Shown: one piece after another, positions 1 through 6,954 of the stretch | Layout of the letters: every line of letters starts with the position of its first letter | Numbering within the stretch: the stretch's first letter is position 1 | Source of the DNA: Variovorax sp. WDL1 | Lineage (GTDB): Bacteria > Pseudomonadota > Gammaproteobacteria > Burkholderiales > Burkholderiaceae_C | Assembly (NCBI RefSeq): GCF_001541225.1 | Contig: NZ_LMTS01000049.1 | Coordinates: 90,075-127,016, forward strand | DNA length: 36,942 nucleotides | Direction: 5' to 3' | Notes under the pieces: generated by a model | Seen by the model: the letters and a program-made list of their open reading frames with translations, nothing else | Database searches by the model: none | What the model was told of the DNA's origin: nothing | Made by a program: the position numbers and the translations under genes

Positions 1-767
1 TCGCCGTTGTAGTCGATGCCCAGTCCGCCGCCAAAGTCGAGGTGATGCAGTGCGATGCCGGCCTTCTCGATGGCCTCGACCAGGTCGAGCACCCGCTCAA
101 GCGCCTCGAGGTAGGGCGCGGCCTCGGTGATCTGCGAGCCGATATGGCAATCGATACCGACCACTTGAAGGCCCTTCAGCGAGGCGGCGTGCTGATAGAT
201 GGCGAGCGCCCGGTCGTGCGCGATGCCGAATTTGTTGCCCTTGAGACCGGTGGAGATGTAGGGGTGCGTCTTCGGGTCGACGTTGGGATTGATGCGTACG
301 CTGATCGCCGCGCGGCGACCTTCCTCGAGCGCGACAGCGTTGAGCACGTCGATCTCGGCTTCGCCCTCCACGTTGAAGCAGCCGATGCCTGCCGCCAACG
401 CTTGCCGCATCTCCTGCTTCGTCTTGCCGACGCCGGAGAAGATCACCTTGGCCGGGTCGGCGCCCGCCGCGAGCACCCGCGCGAGCTCGCCGCCGGAGAC
501 AATGTCGAAGCCGCAGCCCGCGTCGGCAAAGATGCGCAGCACGCCCAGCGAGGAGTTGGCCTTGATGGCGTAGCAGACGAGTGCGTCGCGCCCTTCGAAG
601 CCGCGCTGGTATGCGGCAAGCGCGTCGAGCATCCAGTGCGTCGAGTAGACGAAAAGCGGCGTGCCGTGCTCGCGCGCCAGCTCGGGCAGCGCCACTGCCT
701 CGACGTGCAGCGTGCCGTTCTTGTAGGCGATGTAGGGATGGCCAGGAAGGCGTTCGGCGCTCGTCAC
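1..767 (-). CDS. lysA: Diaminopimelate decarboxylase (5' part, runs off left edge)
   Basis: LysA is the PLP enzyme that decarboxylates meso-diaminopimelate to L-lysine, the last step of lysine synthesis, in the cytoplasm. The visible 255 residues are the N-terminal part of the alanine-racemase-fold barrel. The PLP lysine is in YAIKANSS (about K69), followed by GCGFDIVSGGEL, INPNVDPKTHPYISTG, KFGI and HIGSQI, all typical of this family; the C-terminal part lies outside the window. The start is a GTG whose last two bases are the first two of the lptM stop (GTGA), so the two genes are probably translationally coupled and co-transcribed leftward. The lptM-lysA order is common in proteobacteria. 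Identification is secure; the choice of GTG rests on the overlap and on alignment of the N-terminal wording. Confidence 0.95.
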   Translation of the reverse strand, partial: MTSAERLPGHPYIAYKNGTLHVEAVALPELAREHGTPLFVYSTHWMLDALAAYQRGFEGRDALVCYAIKANSSLGVLRIFADAGCGFDIVSGGELARVLAAGADPAKVIFSGVGKTKQEMRQALAAGIGCFNVEGEAEIDVLNAVALEEGRRAAISVRINPNVDPKTHPYISTGLKGNKFGIAHDRALAIYQHAASLKGLQVVGIDCHIGSQITEAAPYLEALERVLDLVEAIEKAGIALHHLDFGGGLGIDYNG

Positions 768-1015
768 TTCGTTCCTTCGCTGGGCGCGGGTGCGCTGTCG
801 GGAGCTGCGGGAACGGGCGCAGCGCCGGCTCCGGGGCTTGCTGCACGATCGGAACGGCCAGAACCTGGGACGAGCAGCCCTGGGAGCGTGGCGCGATTGG
901 TCGCGGCCGGATCGGTGGGCAGGTAGAGCGCACCTTTCTGGCCGCAACCGGCGAGCGCGACCCCGACGATCGCGAGGCCAATCGCGCTCACTAGAATTTG
1001 GCGAACATTCAGCAT
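764..1015 (-). CDS. lptM: LptM/LppL-type small outer-membrane lipoprotein
   Basis: This 83-residue lipoprotein has a signal peptide ending in the lipobox LAGC (Cys24), followed at once by GQKGALYLP, the motif that defines the YifL/LptM family. In E. coli, LptM binds the LptDE translocon and helps its assembly. The rest is a low-complexity Pro/Ala/Ser tail without further domains, as is common in the family. The reading frame is open further upstream, but the ATG at 1015 is the only start that puts the signal peptide at the N-terminus. It overlaps lysA by 4 bases (GTGA) and is divergent from cyaY, with only 12 bases between the two start codons. Function is inferred from the family motif and from the lysA neighbour. 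Confidence 0.88.
   Translation of the reverse strand: MLNVRQILVSAIGLAIVGVALAGCGQKGALYLPTDPAATNRATLPGLLVPGSGRSDRAASPGAGAAPVPAAPDSAPAPSEGTK
992..997 (+). promoter_or_regulatory. Candidate -10 element for cyaY
   Basis: TAGAAT on the plus strand lies 30 bases before the cyaY ATG and inside the 5' end of lptM. It would give a leader of about 24 bases. The -35 region is poor. It is proposed because the two divergent start codons are only 12 bases apart, so each promoter has to overlap the opposite gene. Confidence 0.25.
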
Positions 1016-1018
1016 GAC

Positions 1019-1024
1019 GAAATT
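1019..1024 (-). promoter_or_regulatory. Candidate -10 element for lptM-lysA
   Basis: On the minus strand TACAAT lies only 3-4 bases upstream of the lptM ATG, so a transcript starting at the usual distance would begin at or just inside the start codon (leaderless, or nearly so). I see no convincing -35 hexamer 16-18 bases further upstream and no Shine-Dalgarno sequence. Position alone makes it suggestive; confidence is low. Confidence 0.25.
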
Positions 1025-1027
1025 GTA

Positions 1028-1360
1028 ATGACCGACCCCGAGTACATGGACCGCGCGGAGGCCGCGCTGGCCGCCATCGAACGCAGCTGCGATCACATCA
1101 ACGATACGACCGATGCCGACATCGACAACCTGCGCGTGGGGGGCATGGTCACCATTACCTTCCGCAACGGCAGCCAGTTGATCATCAACCTTCAGAAGCC
1201 CTTGCAGGAGATCTGGCTGGCGGCGCGCTCTGGCGGCTACCACTACCGGCACGACGGCCGCGCATGGATCGACACCAAGACCAGCGAGGAGTTCTTCGCC
1301 CAGCTGTCGCGCGAGGCGAGCGCGCAGGCCGGCGTGCCCCTGCAGTTCAGCGCCGGATGA
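1028..1360 (+). CDS. cyaY: Iron-sulfur cluster assembly protein CyaY (bacterial frataxin)
   Basis: CyaY is the bacterial frataxin, an iron-binding cytoplasmic protein that modulates the cysteine desulfurase IscS during Fe-S cluster assembly. The 110-residue product has the usual size and fold signature: an acidic first helix ([18 protein letters not shown]), then [42 protein letters not shown] and [15 protein letters not shown]. The ATG at 1028 matches the family N-terminus; an in-frame TTG at 998 would add ten residues that do not look like CyaY. No good Shine-Dalgarno sequence precedes it. It is divergent from lptM and converges on mrcA, with 18 bases between their stops. The lysA-lptM-cyaY-mrcA arrangement is, as far as I recall, usual in beta- and gammaproteobacteria. 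Confidence 0.95.
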   Translation: MTDPEYMDRAEAALAAIERSCDHINDTTDADIDNLRVGGMVTITFRNGSQLIINLQKPLQEIWLAARSGGYHYRHDGRAWIDTKTSEEFFAQLSREASAQAGVPLQFSAG

Positions 1361-1378
1361 GGTGAACGGCCGAGGTAA

Positions 1379-3790
1379 TCAGTTGCGGAACAGATCGAGG
1401 ATTCGGCTGCGCTCTTCCGGCTGCGGCGCCGGACCGATGGGCGCGCCCGAGAGCGCCTCGGCGGGCTGCGTCGGTCCCGCCTCGATGCCCAGGGTCGCGA
1501 CACCACGGCCCGGTGCATAGTCGTCGTAGTACCACTCGCCGCCCACGTTGACCACGCCAGCGGGTGGCTTGGCGGTCAGTTCGGTCACCGGCACTCCCTT
1601 GATGGCGGTTTCCATGTAGCTGATCCATATTGGCAGGCTGAGTCCGCCGCCGGTCTCGCGATCGCCCAGCTTGCGCGGTGTGTCGTAGCCCATCCAGGCC
1701 ACCGCCGCCATCGTTGGCTGGAAGCCGGCGAACCAGGCATCCAGCGAGTCGTTGGTGGTGCCCGTCTTGCCGTAGATGTCGGGCCGCTTCAGCGCGGCCT
1801 GCGCCTTGGCCGCCGTGCCGCTGCGTGCCACCTCCTGCAGCAGGCTGTCCATGATGAAGGCATTGCGCTGCGGGATCGCGCGCATGGTCTCGTTGAGCAG
1901 GGGCGGCTGGGTTTCCACCAGCACCTTGTCCTTGTGATCGGTGATGCGCGTCACGAGGTAGGGGTTCACGCGATAGCCGCCGTTGGCGAAGACCGAATAG
2001 GCCGTCGCCATCTGCATCGGCGTAACCGCGCCGGCGCCGAGGGCCATCGGCAGGTAGGCCGGATGCTTCTCGCGCTCGAAGCCGAAGTTGCCGATCCAGT
2101 CCTGCGCGTAGCGCGTGCCGATCGACTGCAGTACGCGGATCGAGACCATGTTCTTGGACTTGGCGAGCGCGCGGCGCAAGGACATCGGGCCCTCGAAATT
2201 GCCGTCGTAGTTCTTGGGTTCCCAGGGCTGCCCGCCAGTGGTGCCGGCGTCGAAGAAGAGCGGCCCGTCATTGACGACGGTTCCGGGCGTAAACCCTTTC
2301 TCCAGGGCCGCCGAGTAGATGAAGGGCTTGAAGCTGGAGCCCGGCTGGCGCCAGGCCTGCGTTACGTGGTTGAACTTGTTCTTGTCGAAGTCGAAGCCGC
2401 CGATCATCGCCTTGACGGCGCCGTCGCGCGGGTCGAGCGCAATGAAGGCGCCTTCGACTTCGGGCAACTGGGTGATTTCCCAGGTGTTCTTCGGTGTCTT
2501 CACGACGCGGATCACCGCACCCCGGCGGATCTTGATGTTGGGCGGTGCCTTGTCCGATAGCCCCGACTGAGCGGGCCGCAGCCCCTCGCCAGTGATCTGC
2601 ACGGCATCGCCATTGGCACGCACAGCGCTGATCTCCTTGGCGTTGGCCTTGAGCACGACCGCCGACATCACGTCGCCGTTGTCGGGATGCTCGGCCAGCG
2701 CATCGTCCACCGCTTCGTCCAGTTCCTTGGGCTCGTTGGGCAGATCGACGAACTTCTCGGGCCCGCGGTAGATCTGGCGGCGCTCGTAGTCCATGATGCC
2801 CTTGCGCAGCGCCTTGTAGGCTGCGGCCTGATCGGCCGCGACCAACGTTGTGTAGACCTTCAGCCCGCGCGTGTAGGTGCTGTCGCCGTATTGCGCGTAC
2901 ATCAATTGCCGCACCGTCTCCGCCACGTATTCGGCATGCAGGCGGGTGGGGTCGGCTCCGTCACGCAGGTGCAACTCTTCCTTCTTGGCCTCGGCAGCCT
3001 GTTCGGCGTTGATGAAGCCGGCCTCCTGCATCCGGTCAATCACGTAAAGCTGTCGCCCGCGAGCGCGCGTGGGATTGTTCACCGGATTGTTCGCGCCCGG
3101 CGCCTTCGGCAGGCCCGCGAGCATGGCGGCCTGAGCAATGGAGATGTCCTTGAGCGGCTTGCCGAAGTAGGCTTCCGAGGCGGCCGCGAAGCCGTAAGCC
3201 CGATTGCCCAGATAGATCTGGTTCAGGTATATCTCGAAGATCTGGTCCTTGCTGAGCAGGTGCTCGAGCTTGAAGGTCAGCAGCACTTCGTAGATCTTGC
3301 GGGTGAGCGTCTTCTCGGAGCTCAGGTACACATTGCGAGCCACCTGCATGGTGATGGTCGAGGCGCCCTGGCTCTTCACCCGGTTCATGTTGGCGATCCC
3401 GGCGCGCACCAGGCCCTTGTAGTCGACCCCGCCGTGGTCGTAGAAGCGGGCGTCCTCGGCGGCCAGCACGGCGTCTTTCATTACTTTCGGAATGGTCGCG
3501 ATGGGCGTGAGGTTGCGGCGTTCCTCCCCGAATTCGCCGATCAGGATGCCTTCGGAGGAGAACACCCGCAGCGGCAGCTTGGGCCGGTAGTCCGCCAGAT
3601 CCGAGATGTCCGGCAGGTTCGGGTAGGCCACGGCCAGGGCTACCGCGACCACGCAGACCAGGGACACTGCGCCAGCGGCGGCGAGGCCCAGTCCCCACAC
3701 CACGAAGCGCAGAAGCCAAGTCAGCCAGACAGGGCGCTGAGCAGGAGTGGAGGTCTTGGCAGGCCCGGTGGGGCGAATTTTTTCGGGCAT
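1379..3790 (-). CDS. mrcA: Penicillin-binding protein 1A (bifunctional transglycosylase/transpeptidase)
   Basis: Class A PBP that polymerises glycan strands and cross-links peptides in the periplasm. It has 803 residues. A cytoplasmic N-terminus is followed by one membrane anchor (about 22-56) and then a GT51 domain with catalytic Glu112 in AEDARFYDHGG and the motifs GASTITMQVARN and EIYLNQIYLG. An OB-like insertion typical of PBP1A (about 330-430) comes next, then the transpeptidase domain with Ser485 in SSFK, SKN at 545-547 and KTGT at 675-678. All catalytic motifs are intact. The start ATG lies just before the basic region and anchor. It is divergent from pilM, a conserved arrangement (ponA next to pilMNOPQ). 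A TATAAT on the minus strand 25 bases upstream may serve it. Confidence 0.96.
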   Translation of the reverse strand: MPEKIRPTGPAKTSTPAQRPVWLTWLLRFVVWGLGLAAAGAVSLVCVVAVALAVAYPNLPDISDLADYRPKLPLRVFSSEGILIGEFGEERRNLTPIATIPKVMKDAVLAAEDARFYDHGGVDYKGLVRAGIANMNRVKSQGASTITMQVARNVYLSSEKTLTRKIYEVLLTFKLEHLLSKDQIFEIYLNQIYLGNRAYGFAAASEAYFGKPLKDISIAQAAMLAGLPKAPGANNPVNNPTRARGRQLYVIDRMQEAGFINAEQAAEAKKEELHLRDGADPTRLHAEYVAETVRQLMYAQYGDSTYTRGLKVYTTLVAADQAAAYKALRKGIMDYERRQIYRGPEKFVDLPNEPKELDEAVDDALAEHPDNGDVMSAVVLKANAKEISAVRANGDAVQITGEGLRPAQSGLSDKAPPNIKIRRGAVIRVVKTPKNTWEITQLPEVEGAFIALDPRDGAVKAMIGGFDFDKNKFNHVTQAWRQPGSSFKPFIYSAALEKGFTPGTVVNDGPLFFDAGTTGGQPWEPKNYDGNFEGPMSLRRALAKSKNMVSIRVLQSIGTRYAQDWIGNFGFEREKHPAYLPMALGAGAVTPMQMATAYSVFANGGYRVNPYLVTRITDHKDKVLVETQPPLLNETMRAIPQRNAFIMDSLLQEVARSGTAAKAQAALKRPDIYGKTGTTNDSLDAWFAGFQPTMAAVAWMGYDTPRKLGDRETGGGLSLPIWISYMETAIKGVPVTELTAKPPAGVVNVGGEWYYDDYAPGRGVATLGIEAGPTQPAEALSGAPIGPAPQPEERSRILDLFRN

Positions 3791-3814
3791 GAAGGGAAGT
3801 TGGAGTCAGCGTCA

Positions 3815-3820
3815 ATTATA
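3815..3820 (-). promoter_or_regulatory. Candidate -10 element for mrcA
   Basis: A perfect TATAAT is read on the minus strand 24 bases upstream of the mrcA ATG. The hexamer at the 17-base spacing (GACCGT) is a poor -35, so the call rests on the -10 match and position. The predicted leader is under 20 bases. Confidence 0.4.
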
Positions 3821-3953
3821 AAAAGCGGGGGTCTCGAACGGTCCTCTTGAGCGACATAAAACCCAAGTACTCGCATTTGTGACGTAAGTTGTGAATCGAG
3901 GCTGTTACGTCCCCTTTTGACAACGCTTCACGCAACAACCGGGGCCGCGGCGC

Positions 3954-3982
3954 TTGGTTGGCCGTACGCCTCCTGCTAGCAT
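3954..3982 (+). promoter_or_regulatory. Candidate sigma-70 promoter for pilMNOPQ
   Basis: TTGGTT (3954-3959) and TAGCAT (3977-3982) are separated by exactly 17 bases. Transcription would start near 3989, giving a leader of about 44 bases to the pilM start. The surrounding 3791-4032 gap between the divergent mrcA and pilM genes is visibly richer in A+T than the flanking genes, and I see no gene in it. Both hexamers are imperfect. Confidence 0.35.
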
Positions 3983-4032
3983 GCAACCACACGCAAATAT
4001 TTCTATTCGTTACAAACACAACGGGATTTAAC

Positions 4033-5112
4033 TTGGCTGCTTTGGGATCGCTGTTCAGCCGTCAACCCGCGCCCCTGCTCGGGCTGGACGTCAGCTCATC
4101 CAGTGTCAAGCTGGTCGAGCTCGGCCGCGACGCCAGCGGCAAGTTGATTCTGGAACGTTGCGCGATCGAGCCCCTTGAGCGAGGCTGGATCACCGATGGC
4201 AATGTCGAGAAGTTCGACGAGGTGGCCGAGGCGGTTCGGCGTGCCGTGCGCAAGAGCGGAAGCCGTACCAAGAATGCCGCGCTCGCCCTGCCGCCCTCGG
4301 CCGTCATCACGAAGAAGATCGTCCTGCCCGGCGGCATGAGCGAGCAGGAGCTCGAGATTCAGGTCGAGTCCGAAGCCAACCAATACATCCCCTTTTCCCT
4401 CGACGAGGTGAGCCTTGACTTCTGCGTCATTGGGCAGAGCGCCAATTCCACCGGCGACGTCGAAGTCCTGATCGCCGCTTCGCGCAAGGAGAAGGTCCAG
4501 GACCGGCAGGGACTCGCGGAAGCGGCAGGCCTCAAGGCCGTGATCCTCGATGTCGAGTCCTATGCCTCGCGACTGGCGACGGCGCGGCTGATCGAGCAGT
4601 TGCCCGGCCAGGGGCGCGACGCCGTGGTGGCGCTGTTCGAGGTGGGTGCCTTCACCACCAGCATGCAAGTGCTTCGCAACCAGGAAGTGCTCTACGACCG
4701 GGACCAGGCCTTCGGCGGCGCCCAGCTGACACAGCTGATCGTTCGGCAGTACGGCTTTTCCGCGGAAGAGGCGGAGACCAAGAAGCGAAGCGGCGACTTG
4801 CCCGACGACTACGGCTCTGGGGTGCTCAAGCCCTTCGTTGCGAGCATTGCCCAGGAGATCGCGAGGGCGCTGCAGTTCTTCTTTACCAGCACGCCGCACA
4901 ACCGCGTCGACTATGTGCTGCTGGCAGGCGGGTCAGCGGCGTTGCCGGGCCTTACCAGTGCCGTGACGCGGCAGACCTCCTTTGCCTGCTCGCTGGTCAA
5001 TCCCTTCGACGGGATGGAAATCGGAAGCGGCATCCGCGAGAAGAAGGTCCGGCGCGAGGCGCCTTCGTACCTGACCTCATGCGGACTCGCAATGCGGAGG
5101 TTTCTGCAGTGA
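4033..5112 (+). CDS. pilM: Type IV pilus inner-membrane assembly protein PilM (actin-like)
   Basis: PilM is the cytoplasmic actin-like ATPase of the type IV pilus alignment complex and binds the N-terminal tail of PilN. The 359-residue product shows the actin-fold phosphate motif LGLDVSSSSVKLVEL near the N-terminus, EANQYIPFSLDEV, the second ATP-binding motif VLLAGGSAALPG and the usual end SCGLAMR. The start is taken as the TTG at 4033, preceded by GGGA. Upstream in-frame starts exist back to 3958 but add a stretch unlike PilM, and the chosen length fits the family (about 354). It is the first gene of pilMNOPQ and shares GTGA with pilN. Confidence 0.93.
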   Translation: MAALGSLFSRQPAPLLGLDVSSSSVKLVELGRDASGKLILERCAIEPLERGWITDGNVEKFDEVAEAVRRAVRKSGSRTKNAALALPPSAVITKKIVLPGGMSEQELEIQVESEANQYIPFSLDEVSLDFCVIGQSANSTGDVEVLIAASRKEKVQDRQGLAEAAGLKAVILDVESYASRLATARLIEQLPGQGRDAVVALFEVGAFTTSMQVLRNQEVLYDRDQAFGGAQLTQLIVRQYGFSAEEAETKKRSGDLPDDYGSGVLKPFVASIAQEIARALQFFFTSTPHNRVDYVLLAGGSAALPGLTSAVTRQTSFACSLVNPFDGMEIGSGIREKKVRREAPSYLTSCGLAMRRFLQ

Positions 5113-5732
5113 TCTTGATCAACCTGCTCCCGCACCGGGAGGCTGCGCGCAAACGCCGTCGAGAAACGTTCTATGCGGCGCTCGGTGCTTCCGCTGTTGC
5201 GGGCTTCCTGATCGCGGGCGGCGCCTATCTCTGGTACCAGGCCCAGATCTCCAGCCAGCAGGACAAGAACAGTTTCCTCCAGGCCGAGATCAAGAAACTG
5301 GAAGCCGAGATCAAGGAGATCTCCACACTCCAGGCTGAAATTGCTGCCCTGCGCGCTCGCCAGCAGGCCGTCGAGGATCTCCAGGGCGACCGCAACATGC
5401 CGGTGCACCTGCTCAATGAACTCGTGCGGCAACTGCCCGACGGCGTCTACCTGACGAGCATGAAGCAGGACAACCAGACCGTCACTCTCCTGGGTCAGGC
5501 GCAGTCCAACGAGCGGGTGTCGGAGCTGTTGCGCAACCTGGGTAACAACAGCCCCTGGCTGGTCAAGCCGGAGTTGGTGGAAATCACCTCCGGCAATGTC
5601 AATCTGAGCCCCCGCGACCAGCGGCGCGTGGCGAACTTCACGATGCGCATCGGGCTCAAGCGGCCCACGGATGCGCAGAAGGCCGCTCCCGGAGCGGGCG
5701 GTGCGCCGGCGTCGGCTGCAGGCAAGGGCTGA
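5109..5732 (+). CDS. pilN: Type IV pilus assembly protein PilN
   Basis: PilN is a bitopic inner-membrane protein that links PilM to PilO. The 207-residue product begins with the diagnostic cytoplasmic motif ILINLLPHREAARKRRRE, which docks in PilM. One transmembrane segment (about 22-43), a coiled coil (about 48-95) and a periplasmic ferredoxin-like domain (LLNELVRQLPDGVYLTSMKQ) follow. The start is a GTG overlapping the pilM stop (GTGA); the frame is open 10 codons further upstream, but the family motif begins here. A short Ala/Gly-rich tail ends the protein. It lies 8 bases before pilO. Confidence 0.94.
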   Translation: MILINLLPHREAARKRRRETFYAALGASAVAGFLIAGGAYLWYQAQISSQQDKNSFLQAEIKKLEAEIKEISTLQAEIAALRARQQAVEDLQGDRNMPVHLLNELVRQLPDGVYLTSMKQDNQTVTLLGQAQSNERVSELLRNLGNNSPWLVKPELVEITSGNVNLSPRDQRRVANFTMRIGLKRPTDAQKAAPGAGGAPASAAGKG

Positions 5733-5740
5733 GCGTCATC

Positions 5741-6415
5741 ATGGCAACCCAACGCGCATCCTCCAACATCGATTTCGCCGGCGGTCTGCAGCGCTTCGGC
5801 GACCAGTTCCGCGGACTGAATCCGAACGATCCCTCGGTCTGGCCTCCGGTGCCACGCTATGCGCTGTGCGTGCTGGTCACGGCGCTGGTCCTGGTGGCCC
5901 TGTGGTTCGTCTGGCTCACCAATTCGAATGATGAGCTCGAGGCCGAGCGAGCCAAGGAAGTCGCGCTCAGGGCCGACTACCAGAAGAAGGTGGGCCAAGC
6001 CGCCAACCTCGAACTGCTGAAAAAGCAGCGCGAGCAGGTGCAGCAGTACGTGACGCTGCTCGAAAAGCAGCTCCCGAGCAAGGCCGAGATGGACGCCTTG
6101 CTCTCCGACATCAACCAGGCTGGTCTCGGCCGCAGCCTGCAATTCGAGCTGTTCCGTCCGGGCCAGGTGGTCGTGAAGGATTACTACGCCGAGTTGCCGA
6201 TTGCCGTGCGCGTGACGGGCCGTTATCACGACGTGGGTTCCTTCGCGGCTGACATTGCCAATCTTTCGCGCATCGTGACCTTGAACAACCTGGCCGTCGT
6301 CCCCGGAAAAGATGGGATGCTGACGATGGACGCCACGGCGAGGACCTTCCGGTACCTGGACGACGAAGAGCAGGCGGCGCAGAAGCGCGCTGTGGCGGGA
6401 GCGAAGAAGAAATGA
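5741..6415 (+). CDS. pilO: Type IV pilus assembly protein PilO
   Basis: PilO partners PilN in the inner-membrane/periplasmic alignment complex. The 224-residue product has a cytoplasmic N-terminus containing WPPVPRY, a single transmembrane helix (about 40-60), a coiled coil (about 62-110, with YVTLLEKQLPSKAEMDALL) and a periplasmic ferredoxin-like domain (FELFRPGQVVVKDYYAELPI, VRVTGRYHDVGSFAADIANL) that is typical of the family. The C-terminal KKK tail overlaps pilP by 4 bases (ATGA). All of this fits the canonical pilMNOPQ order. Confidence 0.95.
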   Translation: MATQRASSNIDFAGGLQRFGDQFRGLNPNDPSVWPPVPRYALCVLVTALVLVALWFVWLTNSNDELEAERAKEVALRADYQKKVGQAANLELLKKQREQVQQYVTLLEKQLPSKAEMDALLSDINQAGLGRSLQFELFRPGQVVVKDYYAELPIAVRVTGRYHDVGSFAADIANLSRIVTLNNLAVVPGKDGMLTMDATARTFRYLDDEEQAAQKRAVAGAKKK

Positions 6416-6954
6416 GCAGGCTTGCTTTTGCCCTGTGTGTCGGCATTGCGTTCGTCGGCTTGAGCGGCTGCATGGGCTCGGACCAGGAAGAGCTCCAGCA
6501 ATGGATGGCCGAGCAGCGCGCGAATGTGCGACCCACGGTGCCGCCCATCACGGAACCCAAGAAATTCACGCCCCAGGCCTATACCGAGGCCACTGCGTTC
6601 GAGCCCTTCAACATGCAGAAGCTCACGCAGGCCTTGCGCCGCGACTCGGCCCAGCCGAGCACCTCGGGTCTCATCGCGCCAGAGCTGGCGCGCCGCAAGG
6701 AAGCCCTCGAGGCTTTCCCGCTCGATTCGATGGCAATGGTGGGCAGCATGAACCGAAATGGTCAGCCGGTGGCCCTCGTCACCGTCGACAAGCTGCTGTA
6801 CCAGGTTCGGGTCGGAAACTATCTGGGACTCAACTACGGGCGCATCACCCGTATCAGCGAAACCGAACTCGCCTTGCGTGAAATCGTGCAGGACGCCGCC
6901 GGTGAATGGATCGAACGCGTGGCGACGCTGCAGTTGCAAGAGAGGTCGAAATGA
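6412..6954 (+). CDS. pilP: Type IV pilus lipoprotein PilP
   Basis: PilP is an inner-membrane lipoprotein that connects the PilN/PilO complex to the secretin PilQ. The 180-residue product starts with a lipoprotein signal peptide ending at Cys20 (GLSGC). A long disordered linker follows (to about residue 95), then a beta-sandwich domain with PLDSMAMVGSMNRNGQPVALVTVD, YQVRVGNYLGLNYGRI and VQDAAGEWIERVATLQL, the PilP signature. It overlaps both neighbours by ATGA. An AGAGG near its 3' end (6941-6945) serves as the ribosome binding site of pilQ. Confidence 0.95.
   Translation: MSRLAFALCVGIAFVGLSGCMGSDQEELQQWMAEQRANVRPTVPPITEPKKFTPQAYTEATAFEPFNMQKLTQALRRDSAQPSTSGLIAPELARRKEALEAFPLDSMAMVGSMNRNGQPVALVTVDKLLYQVRVGNYLGLNYGRITRISETELALREIVQDAAGEWIERVATLQLQERSK

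Noticed and set aside
3917..3922. Perfect TTGACA before pilM
   Set aside because: No acceptable -10 hexamer lies 16-18 bases downstream; TTGGTT-N17-TAGCAT further on is the better pair.
3958..4032. Longer pilM start at 3958
   Set aside because: It would add 25 residues (with a hydrophobic stretch) not found in PilM and would swallow the likely promoter.
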